64,000 nt of DNA from Plantago major (taxonomy: Eukaryota > Streptophyta > Magnoliopsida > Lamiales > Plantaginaceae), in assembly GCA_026545765.1 (NCBI GenBank), contig CM048839.1, forward strand, positions 92,718,914-92,782,913. Direction: 5' to 3'. The position numbers and the translations under genes were made by a program. This document shows, one piece after another, positions 10,771 to 21,429 of this stretch. Below the pieces are notes generated by a model. It had not been told where the DNA came from, ran no database searches, and was given only the letters and a program-made list of their open reading frames with translations. The stretch's first letter is position 1; the number at the start of each line of letters is the position of its first letter.

Positions 10771-12624
10771 TCTCCTATTTCCTGTTGTGTGCAGAATGCT
10801 TCCTGGACTAAAGCACAATGGCTATTTGATAGTGGATGCAGAAAGCACATGACAGGAGACAAAGCAAATCTGGTTGATTACAAAGCTTGCAACACAGACC
10901 GATATCGATTTCTTGAGGAGAATTAAATCCTCTCTGGATTTGCAACGTCAAATTGGGGACTTTAATAATCACTAACGTATTACATGTTAAGGATTTGAAA
11001 TATAATCTATTTAGCATGAGCCGCTTTGCATGAGGTTTTACCATAAAATTCAAAGCTAAATCGCAAACTAATTGACAATGAGTCAAAGCAGCATCTTGGT
11101 TGGTCGGCGGAAAGGCGATCTTTATGTTGCCGATTGGGCATCTCGCCACAATCAAGAATGTCTCATGGTGAGTCAATCTGGTCACACGAGAGCACCTTGG
11201 TTATGGCACAAAAGAATGAGTCACTTGAACTTCAAAACTCGAATAGACTTGCAAGAAAGAGTTAGTGGTTGGTCTTCCCAAACATCTTTCATAAAGGATG
11301 GTATCTGCTCACTCACGATGGGGAAACAATCTAAGATCTCTTTCAAGTCCAAAATCGACACTCTAGTTAGACCAACGCAACTTTTACACATGGATCTATT
11401 TGAATCATCCGTAACTAGTTATGCGGATAGAAGTTTGGTCCGTTGTTGTAGATGACTTCTCAAGATTCACTTGGGTTGTCTTTTCAAACACAAATCGATG
11501 CCGTGGGTGGAGATACCAAACTTTTGAAAAAGCTTGAAGTCATGAAAAATGACAAGGTATCTCGCAATCGTAATGCACCATGGTCTTGAGTTTGTCAACC
11601 ATTACATAAAGGAGTTTTGTACCGCAAAGGTATACAACACCAACTTTCCTCTGAAGAACACCTCAACAAAATGGTGTTGCGAAAGGAAAACAGAACCCTT
11701 AAAGAAGCCGCAAGGACAATGCTAGTGACCTTTGAAATAAGTGAAATTTATTGGGTTGAAAACAAATTTGCTACACTCGTAATGATGCTTGATAAACAAA
11801 CACCATGACAGAACCCCCTATGAAATCTTGGTTAGTAGACCCCCTAATATCAAACATCTGAGAGTATTTGGTTGTAAATGTTTTGTTCTAAACAATGGGA
11901 AAGATTATCTGAGAACATTTCAACCAAAGGCAGATGAAGGTGTTTTTCTTGGCTATTCCACAAATAGCAAAGCCTACAGATTTACAACAAAAGAACAAAG
12001 AAAATTGAAGAATCAATTCATGATGTATTCTATGAAGGAAATAAGAAAACACCTCCTATTGATGAACTCTCAGAAAGGTTCAAAGAACTATTACTGAGGG
12101 ATTCTAAAGAAGAATCCTCAGAAAGGAGAAACATCACTATGGAAAGTGAGGATGACTCTGACGTAGAAAAGCTTGAAAAGCCTAGTAACAACAAGATGAC
12201 TCACAGACATGATGAGGAATTTCCTATGAGTCTTCCAGAAATGGAACAGGTTACAGAGAACCTTCATCATGAAGAGGTATCTGAGAATAAGAATGCTGAA
12301 ATGCATGTTTCAGATATCTCTAACACTAAAAAAGTGTCAGATATCCATGACATTTCCCATATGTCAGATATCTCAGATACTGAAAAAGTATCAAATCAAA
12401 ATCTTAGTGATTCACATTCAGATCACCTGGATATTGATCCTACTAGCACTAAACCTATAATGAAATGGATCAAAGATCATCCTACAAAGGATATAATTGG
12501 ACCAATTAATCAGGGTGTTAGGACTAGGAGAGCAATAGCTGAAAATGCTAACTCTCTCTTTGGATGTTTCATCTCGAATATTGAACCTAAAAGTATAGAA
12601 GAAGCATTAGGAGACCAAGACTGG
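10771..12624 (+). pseudogene. CopB pol remnant: protease, integrase, first part of reverse transcriptase
   Basis: The aspartic protease begins at about 10815 with its active site intact (WLFDSGC). Further on is the pre-integrase zinc region (about 11190-11330: LWHKRMSHLNFKT), whose distal Cys pair is degraded. The integrase core follows, with HMDLF at about 11390, VVVDDFSRFTWVVF across a frameshift at about 11440, GIQHQLSS and a garbled GVVERKNRT-like motif. The integrase C-terminal part runs to about 12090. The stretch 12139-12624 is an acidic linker and the start of reverse transcriptase (EPKSIEEALGDQDW). The rest of reverse transcriptase and RNase H are gone: the frame runs straight into LTR sequence. 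Several stops and frameshifts make it inactive. Confidence 0.85.
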
Positions 12625-13643
12625 ATCTATAAATATCAACACTTAGACTGCTTGAGATGACACACCTTGAACTGCATACAAACTCTGAACATCCTACTCT
12701 CTCAAAGCAACTTACTTATTCTCAAAGCTTTCTGTTGCGACCAAAGCTTTTGATCTTAAGTAAACACTGAAGTTCTAAGTGTCCTGATCCTAAACAAGCA
12801 AAGCTATCTGTGAAGGAGTTGAATCAAAAGATCAACTATCTGAGATTCATTCTCTTGAACAGATATCATAAGACTTGGGTCAGTAAAATCGAACAAGATA
12901 CCATACGCTGTAAAGTGTATTAAGTAACTTGGTTCACAGAGCTATCTGATTAACTAAAAAGTTATTAAGACGCTCATCTGACAACTCAAACCAAAACCAA
13001 CACCATAACTGGCGTGGAGTACAGGAAGTACTTAGTTTGAAAAATCAGGGAATAACTCCAAGGTTACCGGGGTATAGGAAGTACTTGATTTGGGAAACTA
13101 AGGAATAACACCAAGGTTATTGAGTATAGGAAGTACTTAGCTTGGGAAGCTAGGGAATAACTCAAAGGTTATTGAGTATAGGAAGTACTTAGCTTGGGAA
13201 GCTAGGGAATAACTCAAAGGTTTCTGAGTATAGGAAGTACTTAGCTGTGAAAGCCGGGGAACAACTCAGGGGGAACATTTGGTTAGGAACCAATTGTTAA
13301 GAATCTTAGAATAGGATTATTGTAAGGAGAACTCAATTATCTGTTCTAGTGAATTCTAGGTCTCTGATAGACCAAAGTGGATTAGTTGGAGGATTACGCC
13401 ACCTCCAGATACCACTATACTTGCTGTGTTATTTACCTTTCTGTATTTACATTTCAGCAACACACACACACAAACATATTAACTGTTTCTGCACTTATCT
13501 TTATTAAGTCTTCCGCACTCTGATTCTAAGTATCAGATATCCATTCAGATATCTGAGAAATAGTTGTTATCAACAAAAGTTTTAAAAGACTATTCACCCC
13601 CCCCCCCCTCTAGTCTTTTACTTTGCCGTTATCTGGAACAACA
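12625..13643 (+). mobile_element. Truncated 3' LTR of CopB
   Basis: It matches the 5' LTR from about 7155 to its end, beginning exactly at the TATA box (ATCTATAAATATC). The upstream LTR part is deleted. It keeps five 52-base repeat units and a C10 tract, and ends CAACA before the TSD at 13644. Confidence 0.9.
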
Positions 13644-14864
13644 ATTCCTCAAATACCTCATGCAATGTACTCAATCAGTTAAGTCGGAAGGGACTTTTTC
13701 ATAGCTCTGTAACAATTAGCAGTAGACTCATAAAAAGGCAATCGTTCTCTCTTTTTTTCAATATAATTTTTTTTTTCATTTTTTCCATACTCTTTTTTGC
13801 AGTCTTATATTTGACCCATATGCTTATATATTTTTTCTGTCTCAATTTTTTGGTAGTGTCTGTTCTACCGAATGTCCGTACTTTTGTGCGTGCTGGTTTG
13901 GTATACACGCCATCAACCCTCACGAACATATGGCTTTTAGGGCCACGCCGGTGTGTAGGTAGTATTTGAAATGTGCCCAACACGACTAACGGTGGTAACC
14001 AGTACCATAGATCCACTCCAGGACTTATTTTATTTTTTATTTTTGAGAGAACGAAAAGCCTGAACATCATAGTCTTTATCAACACATACAATACGCATAA
14101 ACCCCCTCCCCAAACCCGTTCTTGGAACGAGTTTGGCATTAGCAAATAAGAATGGGAAACATGTCGTTCGTCATACTTAACTTACACAGAGTACACATGA
14201 GAATGATGAGGCGCAAACAACGGAGTTTTCACTTCCCGAATTAAATCACACAGGCGCCGGTACAATATTTTTTCATCGGCTAAGGTCTACTCACAGGCTT
14301 TTTGGACTACAGAATTAGAACAGACTTTCTATTTACAGCAGAAACGAACTTAACGAATTTATACATGCCAACTACTAGTAATCAGAGATCAATCAAAACT
14401 CAAGCATTAAACAGGTTTAGTACATGCAATAGATGCTCGACATGGGAGTCAGACTTACACACAAGAGAAAATCATGAAAACGAGAAAAAGACACACAAAA
14501 AGGGTAAAAAGACACAACACAGACACATATATGGGTAAGTACATGAAAGCTACCTCCCTCCCCAAACCCAGACTAGAGATGGTCCCCAGCGAATAGGCTA
14601 GAAAGAAAGAAAGCTGAAAATGTACTTCCCTGCAACGTGTGGCTGCTGCTATCCATTATCGAACGGGAACGAATCCCTTGCATCCTTCCTGCCTAGTTCA
14701 GCGATTTGGGAGCCATCCTTAGCTCCTCTTCTCCTGTTTTCCATGATTCCCTACAAACTAAAATAAGAAATCAAAAACTAAAATAAAACTAAGGGAATCA
14801 GGGGGAAAGTAAAAACGACAAAAGGGGTCGAAACTCCCTGGCCAATCTCGTGTGCAAGCTGGGG
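13644..14864 (-). mobile_element. AthB 3' internal non-coding region
   Basis: The stretch starts with the right TSD of CopB (ATTCC, 13644-13648). It holds the conserved Athila-like non-coding block: a GTTTGGTATAC segment (about 13890), a CGTTCTTGGAACG hairpin (about 14113-14125), a GTCGTTCGTCATAC segment (about 14163) and a GCCGGTACAATATTTTTTC segment (about 14256). It contains no gene that I can support. Confidence 0.75.
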
Positions 14865-15553
14865 CTAGTATGTACAGATCACTGGAAGATGGGGGATGTA
14901 CTGTAAATCCGATGGTGTCATCTGGGTGGTATCAGGTGTCTGCTCCATCTCCAAATAGTCAGAAACATGTGGTTTAGTCTCTTCGTCGATCACATCGGTG
15001 GACGTCTCCTCCTCCATAACCAACTGATTGTCTAAACTCTCACAAACTCCTTCAACTGAGATGGGGATTTCTTCTTCAATTGCAGTAGAGGCGGTGGTAG
15101 TGGGCTCATCTTCTGCCATCTCTTCAGCATCTTCTCGTGCACATCAAGCTAGTAGCTCGTTGCATATCCGCTCGATTTCAGAAGAATTGATGTCGCAAAC
15201 CAGGCTTCAGATCGTTTCATCTAAGTCCGTAGGCGTCAAATCCCAGATCGACCCTCCTGCGGCTTTATCCACCATCCCTTGGCCTTCGCTAGTTAGATTT
15301 TTGTAGAAAATCCACAGAAAATCCACATCAGTGTACATAGTGCCATACCATGGTTCGGATGCGCCTCTCGCAGATCTTGAAATCTATACCATGCATGACC
15401 GATCCTCTCTCTAGGTTCCAATTGAAAATCTTGGATATGTTCGTAGTCTATGCAGTTTGCTGCAACATGACCATCCATCCCACATCTATAGCAAATCAAG
15501 AGATACATACTTTTCTGCACACATAAAGAAACCCAAGTAGTTCCGCAAAACAA
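14865..15553 (-). pseudogene. AthB gag remnant with zinc knuckle
   Basis: Read on the minus strand, a CCHC zinc knuckle (CYRCGMDGHVAANC, about 15485-15445) comes first. A piece of Athila-type gag core follows: ERIGHAWYRFQDLREAHPNHGM, then after a frameshift FYKNLTSEGQGMVDKAAGGS. An acidic tail (about 15119-14865) ends at a stop at 14865. Stops and shifts break the frame. Finding the knuckle before the gag core is unusual, since it normally follows; this suggests a rearranged copy. Confidence 0.65.
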
Positions 15554-15634
15554 ACTAAACTAAAAAAGAAAAGACAAACTAACTAATACATACATCTGTA
15601 AATTAAAATTTGTAAACTAAACAAAGGAGTTATG

Positions 15635-15652
15635 TCCCCGACAGCGGCGCCA
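15635..15652 (-). promoter_or_regulatory. Primer binding site of AthB
   Basis: On the minus strand TGGCGCCGCTGTCGGGGA follows the LTR after a short spacer. It resembles the Athila-type site complementary to a tRNA-Asp 3' end. Confidence 0.85.
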
Positions 15653-15658
15653 AAAACT

Positions 15659-17233
15659 TGATGTGTCAAATCAAAGTTCTCAATTTATTTTAAGCCAAGA
15701 GTTAATCCTCAACACTACGAAAACTTGTAGTGTAGCGGAGTTAACCCCGAGGTCGGTCTCGAAAGACTTAACTAAGCTGAGTCTTGTTTACGAATAGTAA
15801 TTACAGTAATGAAAGCAGTAAAGAGTTTTTTGCTTCGACAGCGAATTTATTCTATATTATCTATCTACTTATGCAATCTAACTAGAAATTAGATTTATCT
15901 AAATGACAATGATATGATTAAGGAGAATTATGGAGCGGTAACGTGAAACAAGCTAGCTAGCAGGACACATGTGATTCACATGATTGACTACGCAAGTTGT
16001 CACAAACTTGAGATAAAAAAACAAATAGCACTAGTGAAGGCGTCAGTTTCACTAGACTACAATCAATTTGACTAACCTACTATCACCGTTCGCAACTAAC
16101 TGTTAAATCAAGCAAGACGAAAGACATTTTGGCGTATTGATTAAATACTTAATCTAACAGTGATTTTGTCTAGAGGATTATCAAACTGATAGCAGGAATA
16201 GTAACTAATCTAAAAGGCACAAGTAGTCGAATCCCGATGCACTTCGAATCACATAAACCCTATCTACCATGCATTGAATCAGTCACCACCCCATAATCGG
16301 GGTGTTTAGCTACTCAAATTATGCAAAGACATAATCAATATTGTATATAAACAGGCTCCAAACATAATCCAAAGCAAGAAACAAAGATTCGAACGAATTG
16401 ATACAATTTACCCTTCGTTGTCACAAGCCCTAGGTAGAATTGAAGAACCGAAACGAATCGATGCGAAAAGCTATGTAGATAATCTCCCAATCAATGTCAA
16501 TCTTCGAATTACAAGGGAAACGGTTCAATTACCCCCAATAATAGGTAGGTAATTGCCTTGGAAAGGTTCTAGGTCGAAAAGCAATAAGAGGAGAAGAATA
16601 ATAATGAAGGTTCTGTCTAAAATATCAAGAAAATCGGTTATATATATTGAAAAATGCCGTTCTGGGCCAAAAACGGCCCAAAAAGGCAATCGGGCTGCCA
16701 GATCACTTCTGAGAATGTTTCGGCGGACGCTATCGACATTTGGCGTCGCCAGTTTCCTCCTGCACCGATTGTTTGCCTTTTTGAATCAATAAACGTCGGA
16801 ATTTGGAAATAGTTCCTTCTTCAAAGTTGTAGATCTTGGTCTTATATACGCGTGGACACCAAGATCAGGGCAATCGGAGTTCATATGTGAATGTTATGGC
16901 CAAAATTCCAAAGCTGCTCCATCGTAGTTCGAATTTTGCGCGCTTTCACTTAAACGGCTCTAAAATCTTCGTCCGAACTCCGAATCCACTTCCGTTTCGA
17001 CCGATAAACTCCTTTTTCAACCACCTTTCAGGTCCATAAACTTCCATGCTTCCATTAATGCATTAAATGCACTGGTTTAGCCCTTGTTTTAATGCATTTT
17101 CACCAAACACCTACAAAACACAAAAAACACAAAAACGTAACAAAACACTAGTAAAACATAGAAGAACTATACTTGAGAATGGCAATAAGACGGTAAAAAA
17201 GACCAAATGAGACGATGTAAAATCGACTCATCA
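15659..17233 (-). mobile_element. Full-length middle LTR of AthB (1575 bp)
   Basis: It aligns with 4487-6061 and has the same length. A primer site lies on its left side and a polypurine tract on its right side (17234-17245). It therefore acts as 5' LTR to one internal region and 3' LTR to another. The GC-rich palindromes (about 16687-16752) are partly decayed. A TATA-like box lies at about 16636-16645. Confidence 0.88.
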
Positions 17234-17755
17234 AACTCCCCATACCGAACCCTTGCTTGTCCTCAAGCAATAGACTCTCTAAAAAACCTAGAAAAAACTA
17301 AAAACACATAGACACAAAATAAAGTCTAGCTCCCAAGCTACCAAGTCTACGATTGCACATAATAAGCCCAAGAAATGCAGAAGCTTTGACATCACACTGA
17401 CATTCACAGAATAACATGCACAAGTTCAAAAAGTTCGTTTCCAAAGTAAATAAAGCTGAAGTCTAACACAGCAGTCCCTCACAAGTGGATCCTATGCATC
17501 TATTCTCTCACACTCCTCGAAGTGTCCAGCAGGGGAAATCACTCAAGAATATAAAGAGATAAGGAAGGTGACTTGCGTCACAAAGATGCCTCAAATACCT
17601 CATGCAATGTACTCAATCAGTTAAGTCGGAAGGAACTTTTTCATAGCTCTGTAACAATCAGCAGTAGACTCATAAAAAGGCAATCGTTCTCTCTTTTTTC
17701 AATATATTTTTTTTTTCATTTTTTGCATACTCTTTTTTGCATCTCAATTTTTTGG
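17234..17755 (-). mobile_element. Second AthB 3' internal fragment
   Basis: Nearly identical to 6062-6375 plus 13644-13850, but without CopB: the sequence CAAAGATGCCTCAAATAC (from about 17581) is uninterrupted. At about 17751-17755 it jumps from internal sequence into the LTR through shared TTTGG, which indicates a deletion at microhomology. Confidence 0.85.
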
Positions 17756-18180
17756 AAATGGTTCCTTCTTCAAAGTTGTATATCTTGGTATTATCGACGC
17801 GTGGACACGAAGATCAGGGCAATCGGAGTTCATATGAGAAAGTTATGGCCAAAATGCCAAACCTGCTCCATCGTAGTTCGAATTTTGCGCGCTTTCACTT
17901 AAACGGCTCTAAAATCTTCGTCCGAACTCCGAATCCACTTCCGTTTCGACCGATCAACTCCTTTTTCAACCTTTTAGGTCCATAAACTTTCATGCTTCCA
18001 TTAATGCATTAAATTCACTGGTTTAGCCCTTGTTTTAATTCGTTTTCACCAAACACCTACAAAACACAAAAAAATACAAAAACGTAACAAAACATTAATA
18101 AAACACAAAAGAACTATACTTGAGAATGGCAATAAGACGTTAAAAAAGACCGAATGAGATGATGTAAAATCGACTCATCA
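17756..18180 (-). mobile_element. Truncated outer LTR of AthB
   Basis: It holds the first 425 or so bases of the LTR in the minus direction, starting TGATGAGTCG at 18180. The rest of the LTR, primer site and gag are deleted. The right TSD follows. Confidence 0.88.
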
Positions 18181-18440
18181 ATGGGGAAGACGTTCTTCCT
18201 GATTTCATCATCGGTCACAGTAATTCCACCTACTGTTAGCGGAATTCTAGCAATCAACCCCTCAAACTCCTTCAGAAACCGAATGACATCCTCATTGGCC
18301 ATTCCATAGTACTTAGGCAAGTCATGGAAGTGATGAAACTTGATATCCATGTTCCTGGCATCATTAGACAGTACAATTGCTGACTTTCCAGCTTTAATCT
18401 CGCCAGGCTGCATGTAAGCCCCATATGTCAGCTGAGCCAT
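18181..18440 (-). pseudogene. AthC gag N-terminal half (split by AthB)
   Basis: The start codon at 18440 opens the N-terminal part of an Athila-like gag. Recognisable motifs are HHFHDLPKYYG and EDVIRFLKEFEGLIARIP, which match the AthD gag (HHFHDMPKLYG, EDVMKFLKEFEALVGRIP) closely. The homology stops at RKNVFP, where AthB begins. The continuation (ICMQDKAKSW) is found at 4486. The first five bases, 18181-18185, are the second copy of the TSD. In the genome the frame now runs into AthB LTR sequence and stops at 18114. Confidence 0.88.
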
Positions 18441-18582
18441 TGGAAATTCCTTATGATAAACCTGTTGTTAAAGCTACACAACTCGAAAACTTGAAAAAGA
18501 TCTTAGTTTTTGTTACTGCACTAAACTGCAGGTTGGGAAACAAACAAAAAATTAAACTCTAAACGCTACAGTAGGAATTCAT

Positions 18583-18600
18583 TCCCCGGCAGCGGCGCCA
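18583..18600 (-). promoter_or_regulatory. Primer binding site of AthC
   Basis: On the minus strand TGGCGCCGCTGCCGGGGA, four bases after the LTR end. It is the Athila-type tRNA-Asp site. Confidence 0.88.
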
Positions 18601-18604
18601 AATT

Positions 18605-21429
18605 TGATGTGCTCAAATTATACTCTAAATAACTTAAGAGAATAAGCTATAGTTGTAGACTATGCTTAACTCGGTATCGTTCTCTAGGGAATTAATCAAG
18701 CTACCACAACGAATGAGAGTAAACAGTTTGTTTGTGAGTAACTGATAAATTTGGGTGTTTGTACGTCTAAAACACAGATTAAAGCAGGAAACAGATAAAC
18801 TGATTTGATCAAAGAAAGAAAGAAAACACGGTAATAATGATCCAGCTATGCGAATTCGCTCTAGGTTAATCGTTCATACTTGTCACACGGTCGGCGTACA
18901 GAAAGCAATCAATCCAATTCAACCGATTGTTATTTGAATATTTCAAACTAGAGTAATCGTGGTCTGTCAGGCCACGATCCTTAACCGAAAAAAACTTTGA
19001 GGATTTAAAACTAGCTTATTGGATTGAAGGTTTTACGAAGATTTCAAACTAGACGAACCTATATGAACGAATACGAACCCAGGAAACAAATACGCATAAC
19101 TACACATAACTACCGCATTCAGAGCGGTTTAGCTACTCATGATTGAATCAAGGATGAAAGAATTCATGGTATTGAATACGCAAGGCATAAACATGGTGAT
19201 AATCGCATGCAAGATCATACAATTCGATAAACAGAAGAAAACAAAGAATTGTATAGAAGCAGTAGAGAGTTATCAATAAATTACCAAGACTTCGATCCCA
19301 ATGATTCGTACAAGATTAAAACCAAGCTCCAAAGATCAATCAATCCATGTCAAAACCTAGCTCTAGGAGCTTTTTCTATGAAAAAATCGAGTATAAGAAG
19401 TTATGGCAAAAGATGACCTAATCCTGACCTAAAAAGGAAAAAATATGTTGAATCTAGGCCTTCTCGCCGAATCTCACCGCGGCGAGGAAAATAGCTCGCC
19501 GCGGCAAGAAACCCCGTGTAGCTCCTCTTTTTTCCGCGTAAAATCTCACCGCGGCGAAAATATCCATTCGCCGCGGCGAGCTTAAAACCTCCGTAACTTT
19601 TTCCACAGACAGAATTTTCCGATGCTTCCAAAACGAAAATTGTATCCCTTTGAATTATATTTCCGTGACCACCGCGCTCAGGTTAATCAGACATCATATG
19701 CGAGAGTTATGGCCAAAATGGCTAGACTGCTCCGTAAAACTTCTCTTTTGCAAGCTTCGCTAAAACGGCACTCAATTCTTCGTCCGAACTCCGAATCCAC
19801 TTCCGTTTTTTCCCAGTTACTCTACATTCAAAGATCTAGAACCAAAGTTTTCACTCCAATTTTCACCTTCGGGACACAATAATCAAAACACAAACAAAGC
19901 ACCAAAGCATAAAAACGCACAAAGACACTATAAAACCATAAACAAAGACTAACAAAGACCTCTAAAAAGGACCCAATGAGACTCTAAATTATCGTCTCTG
20001 TTAGGAATATCTGTTAGTATTTTGATCACTCATCACATGTTATTATCTTAGCCAGAAAGGTGATTAAGTGCTCTTGGTTCACTTGAACATTGTAAAAGAG
20101 GAAATCACTGAGTATGATTAGACTAGTAAATCTTGTATTAGGATTATAGGTCTCTGAGTGTAATTTTTATTTCAAGAAGACCATGAAGATCAATCCTAGC
20201 AATGGAGCTTTTCTGAAGATTAGAAGACTGAAGATTGCACAAGGTTTATGAAGACACAAAGGTTTAGTCTAACTCAGAAAGACTATGTCCTTAATCCTTT
20301 CTTGAGTATATTAACTTATTTTCGAGATATGATTCTGAACATATGACATCATGAGTATGGAGCATGCAAGCCATCAGAAAGGCTCATGTATTCGTTGAGA
20401 CTAAAGGACAATTAACAGTACTATGCATTAAATGCATCGCGTAAATGCCGCAAAAGCGATCCTCTGAAAAATGAGATAGTGACTTCTGAGTACATAGTTC
20501 AAGATATAAACGGATATAATTTGATAGAGAGCACAACGGATACAATTCAAACGCCTCTCAAATTTATCTATATATATCACACACTTAGATGCTTGAAGAA
20601 CATACCTTAGAACGCTCTATCTTGCAAACTTACCATCAAGCAAAGTATTCTCTCAAGCACTCTACTACCCTTTCTGAAAGCTTTCTGTTGCTTGAAGAAT
20701 CACTAGTAGTTCTAAGTTGTCCTGAACCTTAACAAGAGATTGTTATTCGTGAAAGAGTTGAACTATCAGATACCCTTTCTGAAGCTCATTCTCCAGGACG
20801 GACATCAATTACTTGGGTCAAGAAGAAGCATCGCCATCCACTGAACAAGTGTATTAAGTAGTCTTGTTCTATTAGTCTCTCTGAAAACATAACTGAAAAG
20901 TTATACGAGAAGCCTCTCTGACAAACCTTATAACCAACACCATCAAGGCGTGGAGTAGAGGAAGTACTTGATTTGGGAAATCAGGGAATAACTCCAAGGT
21001 TATCTGAGTAGAGGAAGTACTTAGCTCTAGGAGCTGGGGAATAACTCAGGGGGAACATTTGGTTGGGAACCATTTGTTTAGGAATCTTAGAATAAGGATT
21101 ATTGTAAGGTGAACTCAATTATCTGTTCTAGTGAATTCTAGGTCTCAGAAAGACCGAAGTGGATTAGTTGGAGGATTACGCCACCTCCAGATACCACTAT
21201 ACTTGCTGTGTTATTTACCTTTTTGTATTTACATTTCAGCAAAGCACACACACACTTACTTATTGTTTCTGCACTTACCTATCTTAAAGTCTTCCGCGCT
21301 CTGAATTTAAGTATCAGAAACCCCTGTTTCGAGAAACTGTTTATCGACAAAAGTTTTAAAAGACTATTCACCCCCCCCCCCCCCCCCCAGTCTTTTACTT
21401 TACCGTTATCTGGACCAACAGTCTCATCA
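18605..21429 (-). mobile_element. 5' LTR of AthC, interrupted by a solo LTR
   Basis: The LTR ends are TGATGAGACG (21429, minus) and ...CACATCA (18605). Without the insertion its length is about 1398 bases. It carries several CCGCGG-centred palindromes such as CTCACCGCGGCGAG (about 19460-19582). The right end touches the CopF accessory ORF, so AthC landed in CopF; CTGCT (21430-21434) should be one TSD copy. Confidence 0.85.
19999..21420 (+). mobile_element. Solo Copia LTR (1422 bp) with TSD GTCTC
   Basis: It starts TGTTAGG and ends CCAACA, belongs to the CopA/CopB/CopF LTR family, and is flanked by GTCTC at 19994-19998 and 21421-21425. No internal region is present, so two LTRs recombined and removed the rest. 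It has a TATA box (CTATATATATC, about 20569-20579), only two 52-base units (about 20950-21050) and an unusually long C18-19 tract (about 21371-21388). Confidence 0.93.

Larger units (their letters stand above)
6381..13643 (+). mobile_element. CopB: Sirevirus-like Copia element, internally and terminally deleted
   Basis: The termini TGTTGG and CCAACA are flanked by the TSD ATTCC. The order on the plus strand is 5' LTR, tRNA primer site, gag, zinc knuckle, coiled-coil region, protease, integrase, the first residues of reverse transcriptase, then a 3' LTR lacking its first 700 or more bases. Sirevirus affinity is inferred from the long LTRs, the gag type (KPENYEKWKNNMMLHLEAI) and the coiled-coil gag extension. 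Confidence 0.9.
4487..18180 (-). mobile_element. AthB: composite pol-less Athila-like element, itself hit by CopB
   Basis: Both ends are LTR ends of one family (TGATG...CATCA), with the 5-base TSD ATGGG outside. Read on the minus strand the order is: truncated LTR (18180-17756), 3' internal fragment (17755-17234), full LTR (17233-15659), primer site and internal region (15658-13644 and 6375-6062), full LTR (6061-4487). This three-LTR layout points to recombination between two related copies, then deletion. Only gag remnants are coded. CopB (6381-13643) is nested inside. Confidence 0.88.
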
